From Candidatus Methylopumilus sp. (lineage in GTDB: Bacteria; Pseudomonadota; Gammaproteobacteria; Burkholderiales; Methylophilaceae): DNA of 55,158 bases. The position numbers and the translations under genes were made by a program. Positions 1 through 10,589 of the stretch are shown here, piece by piece. The notes under the pieces are model-generated. The model was not told the origin of the DNA, did no database searches, and was given only the letters and a program-made list of their open reading frames with translations. The stretch's first letter is position 1, and each line of letters starts with the position of its first letter. The stretch lies in assembly GCA_026399645.1 (NCBI GenBank), contig JAPLQN010000026.1, forward strand, positions 1 through 55,158. Reading direction: 5' to 3'.

Positions 1-38
1 GCTATTCTACTATAGAACAGCGTTTGATATAAGGTATT

Positions 39-114
<76 letters not shown>

Positions 115-170
115 AAGTATTTGATCGAAGGCGCCCATCTTAAGTTCTACTGATAGGCGAGTCAATCCTT

Positions 171-617
171 TTAGGATCGGGTGTTTGATTGTTTTGAAAA
201 TTGCGTTAAATCAATTGTAGGTTCTGGCTTCCAACCCTTTTTCTTATGCTCGACGACCACGTTAGTAAAGACGCCGCCACGTACAAAGAATTCAGCACGA
301 AGCCGCATAAATCGTGGTTCCGTTGCCTTAACTAAATCATCTAAAATTCGATTAGTGACGGCCTCATGGAAACAGCCTTCATCCCTAAAAGACCAGATAT
401 AAAGCTTAAGACTTTTAAGCTCCACACATTTTTTATTGGGAATGTAATCAAGATATAAAGTCGCAAAGTCTGGCTGCCCCGTCTTGGGGCATAAACAGGT
501 AAATTCAGGGATTTGCATTTGAATATGGAAGTCTCGGGAAGTGCATGGATTAGTGAAAGTTTCAAGCTTTTTAGTAGGTTTTGCGCTTGGTTTTTTTCCC
601 AAAGAAAGTGCGTTCAT
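171..617 (-). CDS. queF: NADPH-dependent preQ0 reductase QueF, type I
   Basis: This enzyme reduces 7-cyano-7-deazaguanine (preQ0) to preQ1 in queuosine biosynthesis, in the cytoplasm. At 148 residues it matches the short, single-domain (unimodular) type I QueF rather than the duplicated type II form. The active-site segment [12 protein letters not shown] lies at residues 39-50, with the thioimide-forming cysteine at C43 and the proton-transfer aspartate at D50. The family segment [10 protein letters not shown] (64-73) binds NADPH/substrate, and FHE (83-85) carries the conserved His and Glu. The ATG start is chosen because the reading frame begins there, about 20 bases below a TATAAT box. It is divergent from smc and next to tRNA-Ala. 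No preQ1 riboswitch fits in the very short leader. Confidence 0.95.
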   Translation of the reverse strand: MNALSLGKKPSAKPTKKLETFTNPCTSRDFHIQMQIPEFTCLCPKTGQPDFATLYLDYIPNKKCVELKSLKLYIWSFRDEGCFHEAVTNRILDDLVKATEPRFMRLRAEFFVRGGVFTNVVVEHKKKGWKPEPTIDLTQFSKQSNTRS

Positions 618-646
618 AGATTAAAATAAGATAGTAAAAAAAAGTT

Positions 647-654
647 ATTATACT
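647..654. promoter_or_regulatory. Overlapping divergent -10 boxes for queF and smc
   Basis: In the 78-base gap between queF and smc, the minus strand shows a perfect TATAAT (652-647) placed for a short queF leader. The plus strand shows TATACT (649-654) placed for smc. Neither has a strong -35 box, so this is inferred from the -10 consensus and gene geometry only. Confidence 0.4.
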
Positions 655-695
655 GGTAATACATAACACCTTCTTCACTTCAACAAAAGAATATT

Positions 696-3600
696 GTGCG
701 ACTTATACAACTTAAATTAGCTGGTTTTAAATCTTTCGTAGATCCCACCACCATTCAACTTCAAGGTCAAAGAGTTGGTATTGTAGGCCCTAATGGATGC
801 GGAAAATCCAACATCATGGAGTCCGTGAAATGGGTGCTTGGTGAATCTTCAGCAAAAGAAATGCGAAGTGAAAATATGGATTCGGTCATTTTTAATGGAT
901 CAGAAAACCGTAAGCCAATTTCACGTGCAAGCGTCGAACTAATTTTTGACAACTCTTTAGGAAAAGCGCCAACAGAATGGTCGCAGTATGCAGAAATATC
1001 AGTAAAGCGAGTTATCGAAAGAGAAAAGGGCTCAACTTATTACATCAATAATTTAGCTGTTAGGCGTAAAGACATTGCTGATCTTTTCTTAGGGACAGGC
1101 TTAGGTGGAAGAGGGTATGCCATCATCGGTCAAAATACTATCTCACAAATTATTGAAGCCAAACCTGAGGAACTAAGAAATTATCTTGAGGAAGCTGCCG
1201 GCGTGAGCAAATACAAAGAACGTCGCCGTGAAACAGAATTTAGACTAAGAGACACGCGAGAAAATTTAAGTCGCATTCAAGATGTTGTAAACGAAATTAT
1301 TCAGCAGATTGCGAAACTTGAATCTCAAGCAGTGATTGCAACAAAGTATAACGAACTCACTGAGAAGCATAAGTTTCATCAAGCTCAAGTTTGGGTATTA
1401 AAAAAACGCGATGCTAGTATTGTTTGGAAAAAACATCAGTCCCAAGTTGAGAAGCTTGTGAATGAATTAGAGCAGCAAACTGCAGCTCTGAGAAAAATAG
1501 AGGCTGAAGTAGAAAATTTAAGGCAATCTCACATTAACGCTTCTGATGAAATTAATAAGAACCAAGCAAGCTTTTACGAGATCAATTCTGAAGTTTCCAA
1601 TATTGAAAATAACATTAGAAATCAAAATGAGCTTTTAGAGCGTAGCAAAAAAGAATTAGTTGAAATTGAAGCTAATCTTACTAAGAATGCAGAAGATCAG
1701 CTTAAATTTACAAAAGAAATTGAAGGGGCATTGATTGAGAAAACAGCCTTAAGCGAGCTCTTTAAGACCAAAGATGAGAGCTTTAATACACTTAAGTCAT
1801 CTATTCAGTCAGTAGAAGCGCAATACCTTTCGTCATCAGAACAATTTAACCTATCTGCAAACCAATTTCAGTCAACACAAGAGAAAATCAATCTAGAAAA
1901 AGCGACAATAGACTTCATTCACAAAACTGAAGAAGAAACAAATGCACGTATTTCATTTTTAAGCAATGAGATCAACAATATTGATTTGTCTGGTAAATCT
2001 CTTCTCGAAGAGAAAGAAACTGATCTTACTGATAAGCGATTAGATGTGGAAAAAATTGAAGAAAAGATAAGTGAAAATAAATCACTGTCATCCGACCTTG
2101 AAGAAGAGATTGATACTTTCAGACAGCATCACATAGAAATACAAAAAGAATTAAGTCAGATTGAGGGTGAAATTAAAACACTTGCTCAAATTCAAGATGA
2201 TACCCAAGGAAATGAAAGCCTTAAAAGCTGGACTTCTCAGCACAATATAAACACTTCAAATCGTCTTTGGGAAAAGCTAAAAATTAAAACAGACTGGGTA
2301 ACAGCTATTGAATCAGCGCTTGGTGGAAAACTAAATGCAATCTTAGCTCAATATGAATCAATAGCTCATAGGCCCCCTGCGTCTATGGTACTTGCTAATT
2401 TAAACGCGTCTCATGCCTATAAGCCAAAAAATAATAAATTAAATTCCGCTTTGGATACTATTGAAATTAGCGATCCACTACTTATGAACCTCTTATCAGA
2501 ATGGTTATCTGATTGCTACCTTATTCCAAAGGGAGAAAGTTATAAAAATTTCATTGGTGATTTGGAGCAGGGTGAATTTTTAGTAAATCAACAAGGTGAT
2601 ATTTTCACTAAAAATAGCGTTTCCTTTTATGGCAAAGATGCATCTCTTAACGGCATTCTTGTTCGCCAAGAAAGACTCAAAGCACTGCAAGAAAAATTTC
2701 TGTCTATAGAAAAAAATTATAAAGATGTATTAAATAAGCTTAATGAAGCTGAGCTTCAATTAAATGAATATGAAGAGCAAGCAGACTCCTTTAGTGAAGA
2801 ATTAAAAGATGCTTTAAATGAGCTTCATCAAACGGAGATTGAAGTAGAAAAAATCCAACAAAGTATTGCTTATGCGAATGAAAAACATAGCAATATTACT
2901 CATGAGCAAAATGAGCTGAAGGCAAAGCTAACTCAAATTGAGGTTGATAAAACATCCAAGTCTATTCTCATCCAAAATTTAGGGGGTGACTTACATAGAT
3001 TTTTAGAGCAAAAAACAGCCACTGAAGAAATTAAAAAGCGTCATGAATTTGAATACGAAAGCGCTAGAAAGCAAGTCAATGAAGCAGAAATTCAACTTCA
3101 GGAAAGCCATTTTAATTTAAAAATTATTGATAACAAGGTTAATGAATTAAATAATAGAGTAAGTCTATTATCTGAAGATAATAGTGTTCTAAATAATAAG
3201 AAAGATCTTGCTAAAGCCGCAGTCAATACTGAGCACATCGATGCGCTTCAGATCACTTTGAGAGAAAAGCTCACAGTAAAGGATGAGAGAGAGAAAGTTC
3301 TCATTGCATCGCGTGACAATCTTGCTCAAAAAGAAATGGATTTGCGTGAAAGCGAGCAAAAGAGATTGCAAACTGAACAGGCAGTTCATCCAATCCGAGA
3401 CAAACTTGAACAATCTCGTTTGAATGAGCAGGAATCAAAATTATTATTTGAACAATTTCAAAATGAGATTAACGAGTCACAATTAGATGAAGTAGTTCTT
3501 TCAGAATCAATTACAGACAAAACAACAGTTAAAGAAGTGCAAGAGTTGTGTAACAAACTTCAAGAAGAAATTAATTTATTAGGCCCTGTTAATCTAGCTG

Positions 3601-4196
3601 CCATTCGTGAACTTACCTCTGAAAAAGAAAGAAAAGGCTATCTTGATAGTCAGGTAGAGGATTTAACTTCAGCAAGTAATACTCTAGAGGACGCTATAAG
3701 ACGTATTGATAAAGAAACACGAGATCGACTAATCGCAACTTTTAATGAAGTAAATAAAAACTTTACGGAGTTTTTCAAAGTGCTGTTTAATGGCGGCCAA
3801 GCAAAGCTGGAGCTATTAGGTGAAGAGATTTTAGATACAGGTATTCAAGTAACAGCTCAGCCACCCGGTAAAAAGAATACAACTATCAGCCAATTATCTG
3901 GTGGAGAAAAAGCACTAACTGCTACAGCACTCGTATTTGCTCTATTTAAATTAAATCCAGCGCCATTCTGTCTTATGGACGAGGTTGATGCCCCGCTTGA
4001 TGACAGCAATACACTTCGCTTCACAAATATGGTGACTGAGATGTCAAAAAATACACAATTTCTTTATGTATCACATAATAAAATTGCCATGGAAATGGCT
4101 CAGCAACTTATTGGAGTCACGATGCAAGAGTCGGGTGTATCTAGAATTGTTGAGGTGTCATTAGAGGAAGCTGAGAAGATGGAGTTAGCAAATTAA
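696..4196 (+). CDS. smc: Chromosome segregation/condensation protein SMC
   Basis: This SMC ATPase, working with ScpA/ScpB, organises and segregates the nucleoid. The 1166 residues are typical for bacterial SMC. The Walker A motif GPNGCGKSN sits at residues 31-39. A long coiled coil follows, then a hinge at about 490-650 (including YGKDASLNGILVRQERL near its end), a returning coiled coil, and a C-terminal ATPase half with the ABC signature LSGGEKAL and Walker B CLMDEVDAPLDD. The start is GTG at 696, because MRLIQLKLAGFKSF is the conserved N-terminus of the family; its ribosome site is weak. It is the first gene of an smc-zipA-ligA run, an order common in betaproteobacteria. Confidence 0.97.
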   Translation: MRLIQLKLAGFKSFVDPTTIQLQGQRVGIVGPNGCGKSNIMESVKWVLGESSAKEMRSENMDSVIFNGSENRKPISRASVELIFDNSLGKAPTEWSQYAEISVKRVIEREKGSTYYINNLAVRRKDIADLFLGTGLGGRGYAIIGQNTISQIIEAKPEELRNYLEEAAGVSKYKERRRETEFRLRDTRENLSRIQDVVNEIIQQIAKLESQAVIATKYNELTEKHKFHQAQVWVLKKRDASIVWKKHQSQVEKLVNELEQQTAALRKIEAEVENLRQSHINASDEINKNQASFYEINSEVSNIENNIRNQNELLERSKKELVEIEANLTKNAEDQLKFTKEIEGALIEKTALSELFKTKDESFNTLKSSIQSVEAQYLSSSEQFNLSANQFQSTQEKINLEKATIDFIHKTEEETNARISFLSNEINNIDLSGKSLLEEKETDLTDKRLDVEKIEEKISENKSLSSDLEEEIDTFRQHHIEIQKELSQIEGEIKTLAQIQDDTQGNESLKSWTSQHNINTSNRLWEKLKIKTDWVTAIESALGGKLNAILAQYESIAHRPPASMVLANLNASHAYKPKNNKLNSALDTIEISDPLLMNLLSEWLSDCYLIPKGESYKNFIGDLEQGEFLVNQQGDIFTKNSVSFYGKDASLNGILVRQERLKALQEKFLSIEKNYKDVLNKLNEAELQLNEYEEQADSFSEELKDALNELHQTEIEVEKIQQSIAYANEKHSNITHEQNELKAKLTQIEVDKTSKSILIQNLGGDLHRFLEQKTATEEIKKRHEFEYESARKQVNEAEIQLQESHFNLKIIDNKVNELNNRVSLLSEDNSVLNNKKDLAKAAVNTEHIDALQITLREKLTVKDEREKVLIASRDNLAQKEMDLRESEQKRLQTEQAVHPIRDKLEQSRLNEQESKLLFEQFQNEINESQLDEVVLSESITDKTTVKEVQELCNKLQEEINLLGPVNLAAIRELTSEKERKGYLDSQVEDLTSASNTLEDAIRRIDKETRDRLIATFNEVNKNFTEFFKVLFNGGQAKLELLGEEILDTGIQVTAQPPGKKNTTISQLSGGEKALTATALVFALFKLNPAPFCLMDEVDAPLDDSNTLRFTNMVTEMSKNTQFLYVSHNKIAMEMAQQLIGVTMQESGVSRIVEVSLEEAEKMELAN

Positions 4197-4218
4197 GTTA
4201 ACAGGACTTATTACAAGT

Positions 4219-5241
4219 ATGTCTGACATTCAGTTTGCCCTGACGATTCTAGCTGTTGTAATTATCCTTATTATGATCATTTTTAACTGGATTCGTCTTG
4301 TCCAGTACCGTAAACAAAATCAGGCTGAAAATTCTTTTTTATATAAAGATGAAAATGGTCTAAGCCCAGAAGAAAAAAATCCCCATGATCAAGCTTTAAG
4401 CATCTCAGAAAAGTACTTACTTTCAAATTTACCAAAAGATATCTATCGCGATATTGATGCCATTGCGTTTATAAAGCTTAACAAAGCAACGCATGCCACT
4501 TCTAAACTAAATCTCAGGGACTTTATTGAACTTCCTCATTCACATATTTTTATTCGTAGAAATGAAGATGTGTGGCAGTCTACAGATGAACTTAGTGGCT
4601 CAACTTCATTCGATCAAGTACTTCTAGCTATTCAGCTGGTAGATCGTCAAGGCCCGATTTCTCAAGCACACACACAGACATTTCGAATGCTCTCAGAGAA
4701 AACAAAGAATGATTTAGAAGGTAGTTTGATTTGGCTTTCACATTCAGATATTGAAGAAGATGCAAAAAAGCTGAATCAATTTTGTGCTCTTGTCGATCAT
4801 ATGATGACTTTAACTCTCATTCCTAAAAATAGTGGCATGTTTGATAATGAAAAGCTTATTGAAACATTAAAAATAGATGGATTTAAAGTAAACAAAGATG
4901 GCTATCATGTATTCAAAGGCCGTGATAAGCACCCTTTGTTTCGTGTGACTTCCTTAAATCACCAGCCCTTAAGTTTTAATCTTGACCACTTCATTCAAGG
5001 CATTCATTTTCAAATGGATTTGCCAATTACCTTAAGTTGTAAAGAGTCTTTTGACGCAATGCTAGAGTCAATTACTAATTTCCAAAAAGAACTCGAATGT
5101 TTGCTAGTTGATTCAAATAAAAAAGAACTAAATATTAACCATATTGAGCGTATTAGATATCAGGTTGAAAAAATTGAAAATCAAATGGTAGCTAAAAATA
5201 TTTCACCCGGAAGCTCCTGCGCACGAAGATTATTTTCTTAA
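4219..5241 (+). CDS. zipA: Cell division protein ZipA (FtsZ-binding membrane anchor)
   Basis: ZipA tethers FtsZ to the inner membrane at the division site. The 340 residues start with a transmembrane helix (about 5-27, very rich in Ile/Val/Leu) followed by a basic segment, as in ZipA. A rather charged linker follows, then a C-terminal globular region (about 185-335) consistent with the FtsZ-binding domain. The end, GSSCARRLFS, resembles the PGS..A.RLFS ending of betaproteobacterial ZipA. Primary sequence similarity is low, as usual in this family, so the call leans on topology and on its place between smc and ligA. Its TAA stop is followed directly by the ligA ATG. Confidence 0.75.
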   Translation: MSDIQFALTILAVVIILIMIIFNWIRLVQYRKQNQAENSFLYKDENGLSPEEKNPHDQALSISEKYLLSNLPKDIYRDIDAIAFIKLNKATHATSKLNLRDFIELPHSHIFIRRNEDVWQSTDELSGSTSFDQVLLAIQLVDRQGPISQAHTQTFRMLSEKTKNDLEGSLIWLSHSDIEEDAKKLNQFCALVDHMMTLTLIPKNSGMFDNEKLIETLKIDGFKVNKDGYHVFKGRDKHPLFRVTSLNHQPLSFNLDHFIQGIHFQMDLPITLSCKESFDAMLESITNFQKELECLLVDSNKKELNINHIERIRYQVEKIENQMVAKNISPGSSCARRLFS

Positions 5242-7257
<2,016 letters not shown>

Positions 7258-7262
7258 AAACT

Positions 7263-8123
7263 ATGAAACTTAAAAAACATTTTTTAGTAATACTGTTGAG
7301 CTTATTTTTTTCAACAAATATTTTATCCAAGGAGCTTATCAAATCATGCGATGAGCTATTAAGTGATAACCAATATGAAGATGCCTTAAAAACAAAAAAG
7401 GGTGAATTCAAATCTGCTTTTTGTCATGGGAAAGTTAATTTAAGGCTAAAAAATTTCGATGAGGCTATAAATAACTTTAAGTTAGCGTATAAGTTATCAA
7501 AAAATGATACTGATCATTTTATGGCTGATTTGCTAGTGGGCATGACATTAAAAGAAGCTAAAAGATTAGATGACGCCCTATTGCATCTTAAAAATTCTTA
7601 TTCACTTATAAAAGCCAATAAACCTTTTAAGCGTCTTTATTTAGTTGAAATTGCTGAAACCTTATTACTCCTTAGTAAATATGATGAAGCTGCAAACACA
7701 TTCCTTGAGGCTTATTCAGCAGCTGCCAATGATGAAGAACGTGCGGCTAATTTAGATCGAGCTGCTTTTTCATATTCGTTACTTAAGAATTATACGAAAG
7801 CTATCGAGTATGAGTTAAAAGCTAATTTGGCTTTTGATCGCACTGGCTTGTTAGGTGAGTATGCAGAATCTGGGATTAATCTTGCTTTATATTATTTAGA
7901 GGCTAATGACCTAGCTTCATCTGAAAGAACACTTTTAAAATTTGAGAAGTTTTCACGAGAGAATGGGGGAATGTACTATCTTGCTAAAGTTTTATTCGCC
8001 CAAAGTAAGTATTACAAAAAGAAATTAAATATTGATCTTAGTAAGTCTAAGTTAGATGAGGCAAATAAGATTGCTAATGATATTGGAGCAGAGGACTTAA
8101 AAACGCTTTTTAGTATTATTTAG
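7263..8123 (+). CDS. Secreted tetratricopeptide-repeat protein, function unknown
   Basis: This 286-residue protein has a clear signal peptide: basic MKLKKH, a hydrophobic core to about residue 20, then LSKE as a likely cleavage region. The rest is predicted all-helical with degenerate TPR-like repeats, for example FDEAINNFKLAYKLSK, LDDALLHLKNSYSL, YDEAANTFLEAYSAA and YTKAIEYELKANLAF. TPR proteins usually scaffold protein contacts; the partner here is unknown. The gene starts six bases after the ligA stop and ends the smc operon. No catalytic motif is visible, so no function is assigned. Confidence 0.8.
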   Translation: MKLKKHFLVILLSLFFSTNILSKELIKSCDELLSDNQYEDALKTKKGEFKSAFCHGKVNLRLKNFDEAINNFKLAYKLSKNDTDHFMADLLVGMTLKEAKRLDDALLHLKNSYSLIKANKPFKRLYLVEIAETLLLLSKYDEAANTFLEAYSAAANDEERAANLDRAAFSYSLLKNYTKAIEYELKANLAFDRTGLLGEYAESGINLALYYLEANDLASSERTLLKFEKFSRENGGMYYLAKVLFAQSKYYKKKLNIDLSKSKLDEANKIANDIGAEDLKTLFSII

Positions 8124-8183
8124 TTTAGACTGTATCTTCTATTTTACATAATATAAATTATACGAAGTTAAGGTAATTCAAAC

Positions 8184-8408
8184 CTATCGATGGAAGTCTT
8201 TAAATTGCCTTGGTAATGCCTCTTCCTGGACTACAAACTCCATTCCCGCCATAGAGCCTACAAAGATACCTGATTTATACTGCATACGAATCTTCACTGT
8301 ATTTAAAGATATCTCTAATTGGTCTTTTGCTCTGTAATTTAAGATATATCCAATAACCTTCTTGCCGTTGTCGGTACAGGTTACTTCCACAGCATCTTGA
8401 TTGTCCAT
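8184..8408 (-). CDS. Small conserved-looking hypothetical protein, 74 aa
   Basis: I do not recognise this protein. It is 74 residues, hydrophilic, probably beta-rich (EVTCTDNGKKVIGYILNY, LEISLNTVKIRMQY, GIFVGSMAGMEFVV), with no signal peptide or membrane helix. It is the last gene of the long minus-strand run, nine bases after the preceding small gene, in the same spacing style as the operon. The codon use fits a real gene. It ends tail to tail with the TPR gene, and no clear terminator is visible in the gap. Confidence 0.6.
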   Translation of the reverse strand: MDNQDAVEVTCTDNGKKVIGYILNYRAKDQLEISLNTVKIRMQYKSGIFVGSMAGMEFVVQEEALPRQFKDFHR

Positions 8409-8417
8409 AAAGAGTTC

Positions 8418-8666
8418 CTATAGGTTATTTTGAATGAAAATAAGCTCTTGCTTGGGATCGTTATATGCTTCGTAAGATTGTTGAGCTTTTTCATACCAAT
8501 AGCGACTATTAAATTCATCTCCCTCAATCTTATGAAGGACAGCATGTATCCAATAAGCATCTTCGGAATGAAGATCTTGGACAATCTTGTGGCAAGCATC
8601 CCACGAATTGTTAATTGCGAAATGAATCGCTTGGTTCAGTAGCTCTTTGTCTTGTGAGCCAGGCAT
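8418..8666 (-). CDS. Small hypothetical protein with WIHA..H..EGD..N.RYWY motif, 82 aa
   Basis: This is an 82-residue soluble protein. The central segment AYWIHAVLHKIEGDEFNSRYWY (about 37-58) resembles a small conserved betaproteobacterial hypothetical family whose hallmark is W-I-H-A-x-L-H-x-x-E-G-D-x-x-N-x-R-Y-W-Y. No function is known to me. It lies five bases below the lipoprotein-like gene and nine above the 74-residue gene, so it is almost certainly co-transcribed with them. Confidence 0.7.
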   Translation of the reverse strand: MPGSQDKELLNQAIHFAINNSWDACHKIVQDLHSEDAYWIHAVLHKIEGDEFNSRYWYEKAQQSYEAYNDPKQELIFIQNNL

Positions 8667-8671
8667 GAATA

Positions 8672-9043
8672 TTATCGGTTATTAAAGAAGCCTATGTTGT
8701 AAACCTTGCCATCCATAATCGTGAGTTCAGTCTGTTTCCAGACATTTTTTTCGTCAGATTTCACAAGATTATTGTAGTACCACATCTCAATATTGACACG
8801 TTTACTAGCGCCTGCACGGTCCCCGGTAGGTCTTCCAATTACAGAACTTGCATTAGTAGGCTTTACAGACATTTCTTTTCTTGTGGGCTCACCTAATATT
8901 TGTAGTACTTTTTCTTTAGATTTGGCTCCGAAAGCATCTAGAAACTCATTTTCTGTATAGAGTTTTTTTCCTTCAGCTAATACTTGAAAAGAAAGCCCTA
9001 ATGCTATGAATATAAATAATATTTTTTTAAAAAATGTTGACAT
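8672..9043 (-). CDS. Secreted BamE/SmpA-like small protein
   Basis: This 123-residue protein has a signal peptide ending near VLAEG (about residue 24). There is no cysteine at the cleavage site, so it is periplasmic rather than a lipoprotein. The mature part has KSKEKVLQILGEPTRKE followed later by MWYYNN and LTIMDGKVYNIGF, the pattern of the BamE/SmpA-OmlA fold (helix, GxP turn, then strands with W.Y). That similarity is by eye and weak, and it is not proposed as the true BamE. The gene follows the metallohydrolase by eight bases on the same strand. Confidence 0.65.
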   Translation of the reverse strand: MSTFFKKILFIFIALGLSFQVLAEGKKLYTENEFLDAFGAKSKEKVLQILGEPTRKEMSVKPTNASSVIGRPTGDRAGASKRVNIEMWYYNNLVKSDEKNVWKQTELTIMDGKVYNIGFFNNR

Positions 9044-9051
9044 ATTAGCCT

Positions 9052-9825
9052 TTAATTAACGGTGATTTTAAGCCCGTCATAACCTACATCGATATGATCA
9101 GGTAATTCTTTTTTTAGTGACTCGTATTCTAAATCATGTGTCATGTGAATCAAATATGTTTTCTTTGCTTTTATTTGATTTGCAAACATCAAACTTTGTT
9201 CAAGATTGATATGTGTGTGATGTTCTTTTATACGCAAACAATCTAAAAGTAAGATGTCTAGTCCATCTAAAAGTTTCATTGAACTTTCGGGGATAACAGA
9301 TACGTCAGTCAGATAGGCTAAGTTACCTATCCGATACCCGTATATTTCTAACTTTCCATGCATAACAGGAATTGGTACAACAAGCTCGTTAAAAACACTG
9401 AATGCTTCTTGAATAGGTATAGCTTTTAAAACTGGCATTTCCCAAAAACCCTTTGGCTCACTCAACGCATAACCAAATTTTAAGGCAATATGATCAAGTG
9501 CTTCTTTCTTTCCGTAAATAGGTATTTGTATCTTATGTAGCTGACAAAAAGCTCTCAAATCATCAATACCATGAAGATGATCAGCGTGAGTATGTGTATA
9601 AAGTACTGCATCAATTCTAGGAATAGATTCTCTTAAAGATTGAAAGCGTAAGTCTGGGCTCGTATCAATAAGAATATGCTCCCCTGTTCCCAATTTAATA
9701 AGTGAAGAGCAGCGCGTGCGTTTATTTTTGGGGTTAGTTGACATGCAAGTCTGGCAATTACATCCAACAACTGGTGTCCCAGCGCTAGAACCGGCTCCAA
9801 GAATAGTTAATTCGATGGGTTGCAT
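9052..9825 (-). CDS. Metallo-beta-lactamase-fold hydrolase, PhnP-like
   Basis: This 257-residue protein belongs to the MBL superfamily. THTHADHLHG is the HxHxDH zinc motif, preceded by LIDTSPDLR and followed by further metal ligands near VMHG and LIHMTHD. The N-terminal GSGxSxGTP-type segment (GAGSSAGTPVVGCNCQTC) plus cysteines is characteristic of PhnP-like phosphodiesterases, which act on cyclic phosphate esters. The substrate here is not known. The first 19 bases overlap the end of tatD, indicating tight coupling. In many betaproteobacteria this gene follows holB-tatD. Confidence 0.85.
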   Translation of the reverse strand: MQPIELTILGAGSSAGTPVVGCNCQTCMSTNPKNKRTRCSSLIKLGTGEHILIDTSPDLRFQSLRESIPRIDAVLYTHTHADHLHGIDDLRAFCQLHKIQIPIYGKKEALDHIALKFGYALSEPKGFWEMPVLKAIPIQEAFSVFNELVVPIPVMHGKLEIYGYRIGNLAYLTDVSVIPESSMKLLDGLDILLLDCLRIKEHHTHINLEQSLMFANQIKAKKTYLIHMTHDLEYESLKKELPDHIDVGYDGLKITVN

Positions 9826-10589
9826 TTTGAAAAAAGTCTGAAGAAATTATTTGTAGTAATTTGGCCTACCTCTTCTACTGAAATATTTTTTAATTTGGCT
9901 ATTTCTTCTGCCACATAAATAACGTTGGATGGATCATTCATTTTTCCTCGGTAAGGCACAGGGGCTAAATATGGCGAATCAGTTTCGATAAGGATACGGT
10001 CAAGAGGAATAGATTTTACGACCTCCTTAAGTTCAAGTGCATTTTTGAATGTCACAATACCTGAAAATGAAATATAAAAATTCAGCTTAATGGCTTCTAA
10101 CGCCACATCAAGAGACTCTGTGAAGCAGTGCATAACGCCTCCTACTTTATCTGCACCCTCTTCTTTCATGATTTTCAGAGTATCTTCTGCCGCATTTCGT
10201 GTATGAATAATAAGGGGTAGATTTGATTGAACAGCAGCTTTGATATGTGTTCTAAAGCGATCTCTTTGCCAAGTAAGATCACCTTGAACTCTAAAGTAAT
10301 CTAAACCAGTTTCACCAATGGCTACCACTTTTCTCTCTTTAGCAAAATCGCATAATTCATCAATAGTAGGCTCTTGAATATTTCCGTAATCAGGATGAAC
10401 GCCTACAGAAGCGAAAATATGTGGGTAGGTATTGGCAATTTTATAAATATCAGGAAATTTATCTAAGGTAACACTTACACATAAGGCATGCGTGACATTA
10501 TTCAATGACATTTTAGAAAAAATATCATCTATATTTTGATAGAGTTCTGGAAAATTAATATGGCAATGAGAGTCTACAAAGCTTGTCAT
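9807..10589 (-). CDS. tatD: TatD family metal-dependent deoxyribonuclease
   Basis: This 260-residue TIM-barrel hydrolase is in the YcfH/TatD branch. Metal-binding motifs are visible in order: SHCHINF near the N-terminus, GETGLDYFR (E about 107), HTRN, HCFTES and ETDSPYLAP. TatD proteins have 3'-5' exonuclease activity and are linked to DNA repair. The gene overlaps holB by four bases, matching the conserved tmk-holB-ycfH order. A pilZ-type gene that often sits between holB and tatD in related bacteria is absent. Confidence 0.93.
   Translation of the reverse strand: MTSFVDSHCHINFPELYQNIDDIFSKMSLNNVTHALCVSVTLDKFPDIYKIANTYPHIFASVGVHPDYGNIQEPTIDELCDFAKERKVVAIGETGLDYFRVQGDLTWQRDRFRTHIKAAVQSNLPLIIHTRNAAEDTLKIMKEEGADKVGGVMHCFTESLDVALEAIKLNFYISFSGIVTFKNALELKEVVKSIPLDRILIETDSPYLAPVPYRGKMNDPSNVIYVAEEIAKLKNISVEEVGQITTNNFFRLFSKCNPSN

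Noticed and set aside
618-695. preQ1 riboswitch before queF
   Set aside because: The likely leader is only about 20-30 bases, and no preQ1 aptamer pattern is visible.
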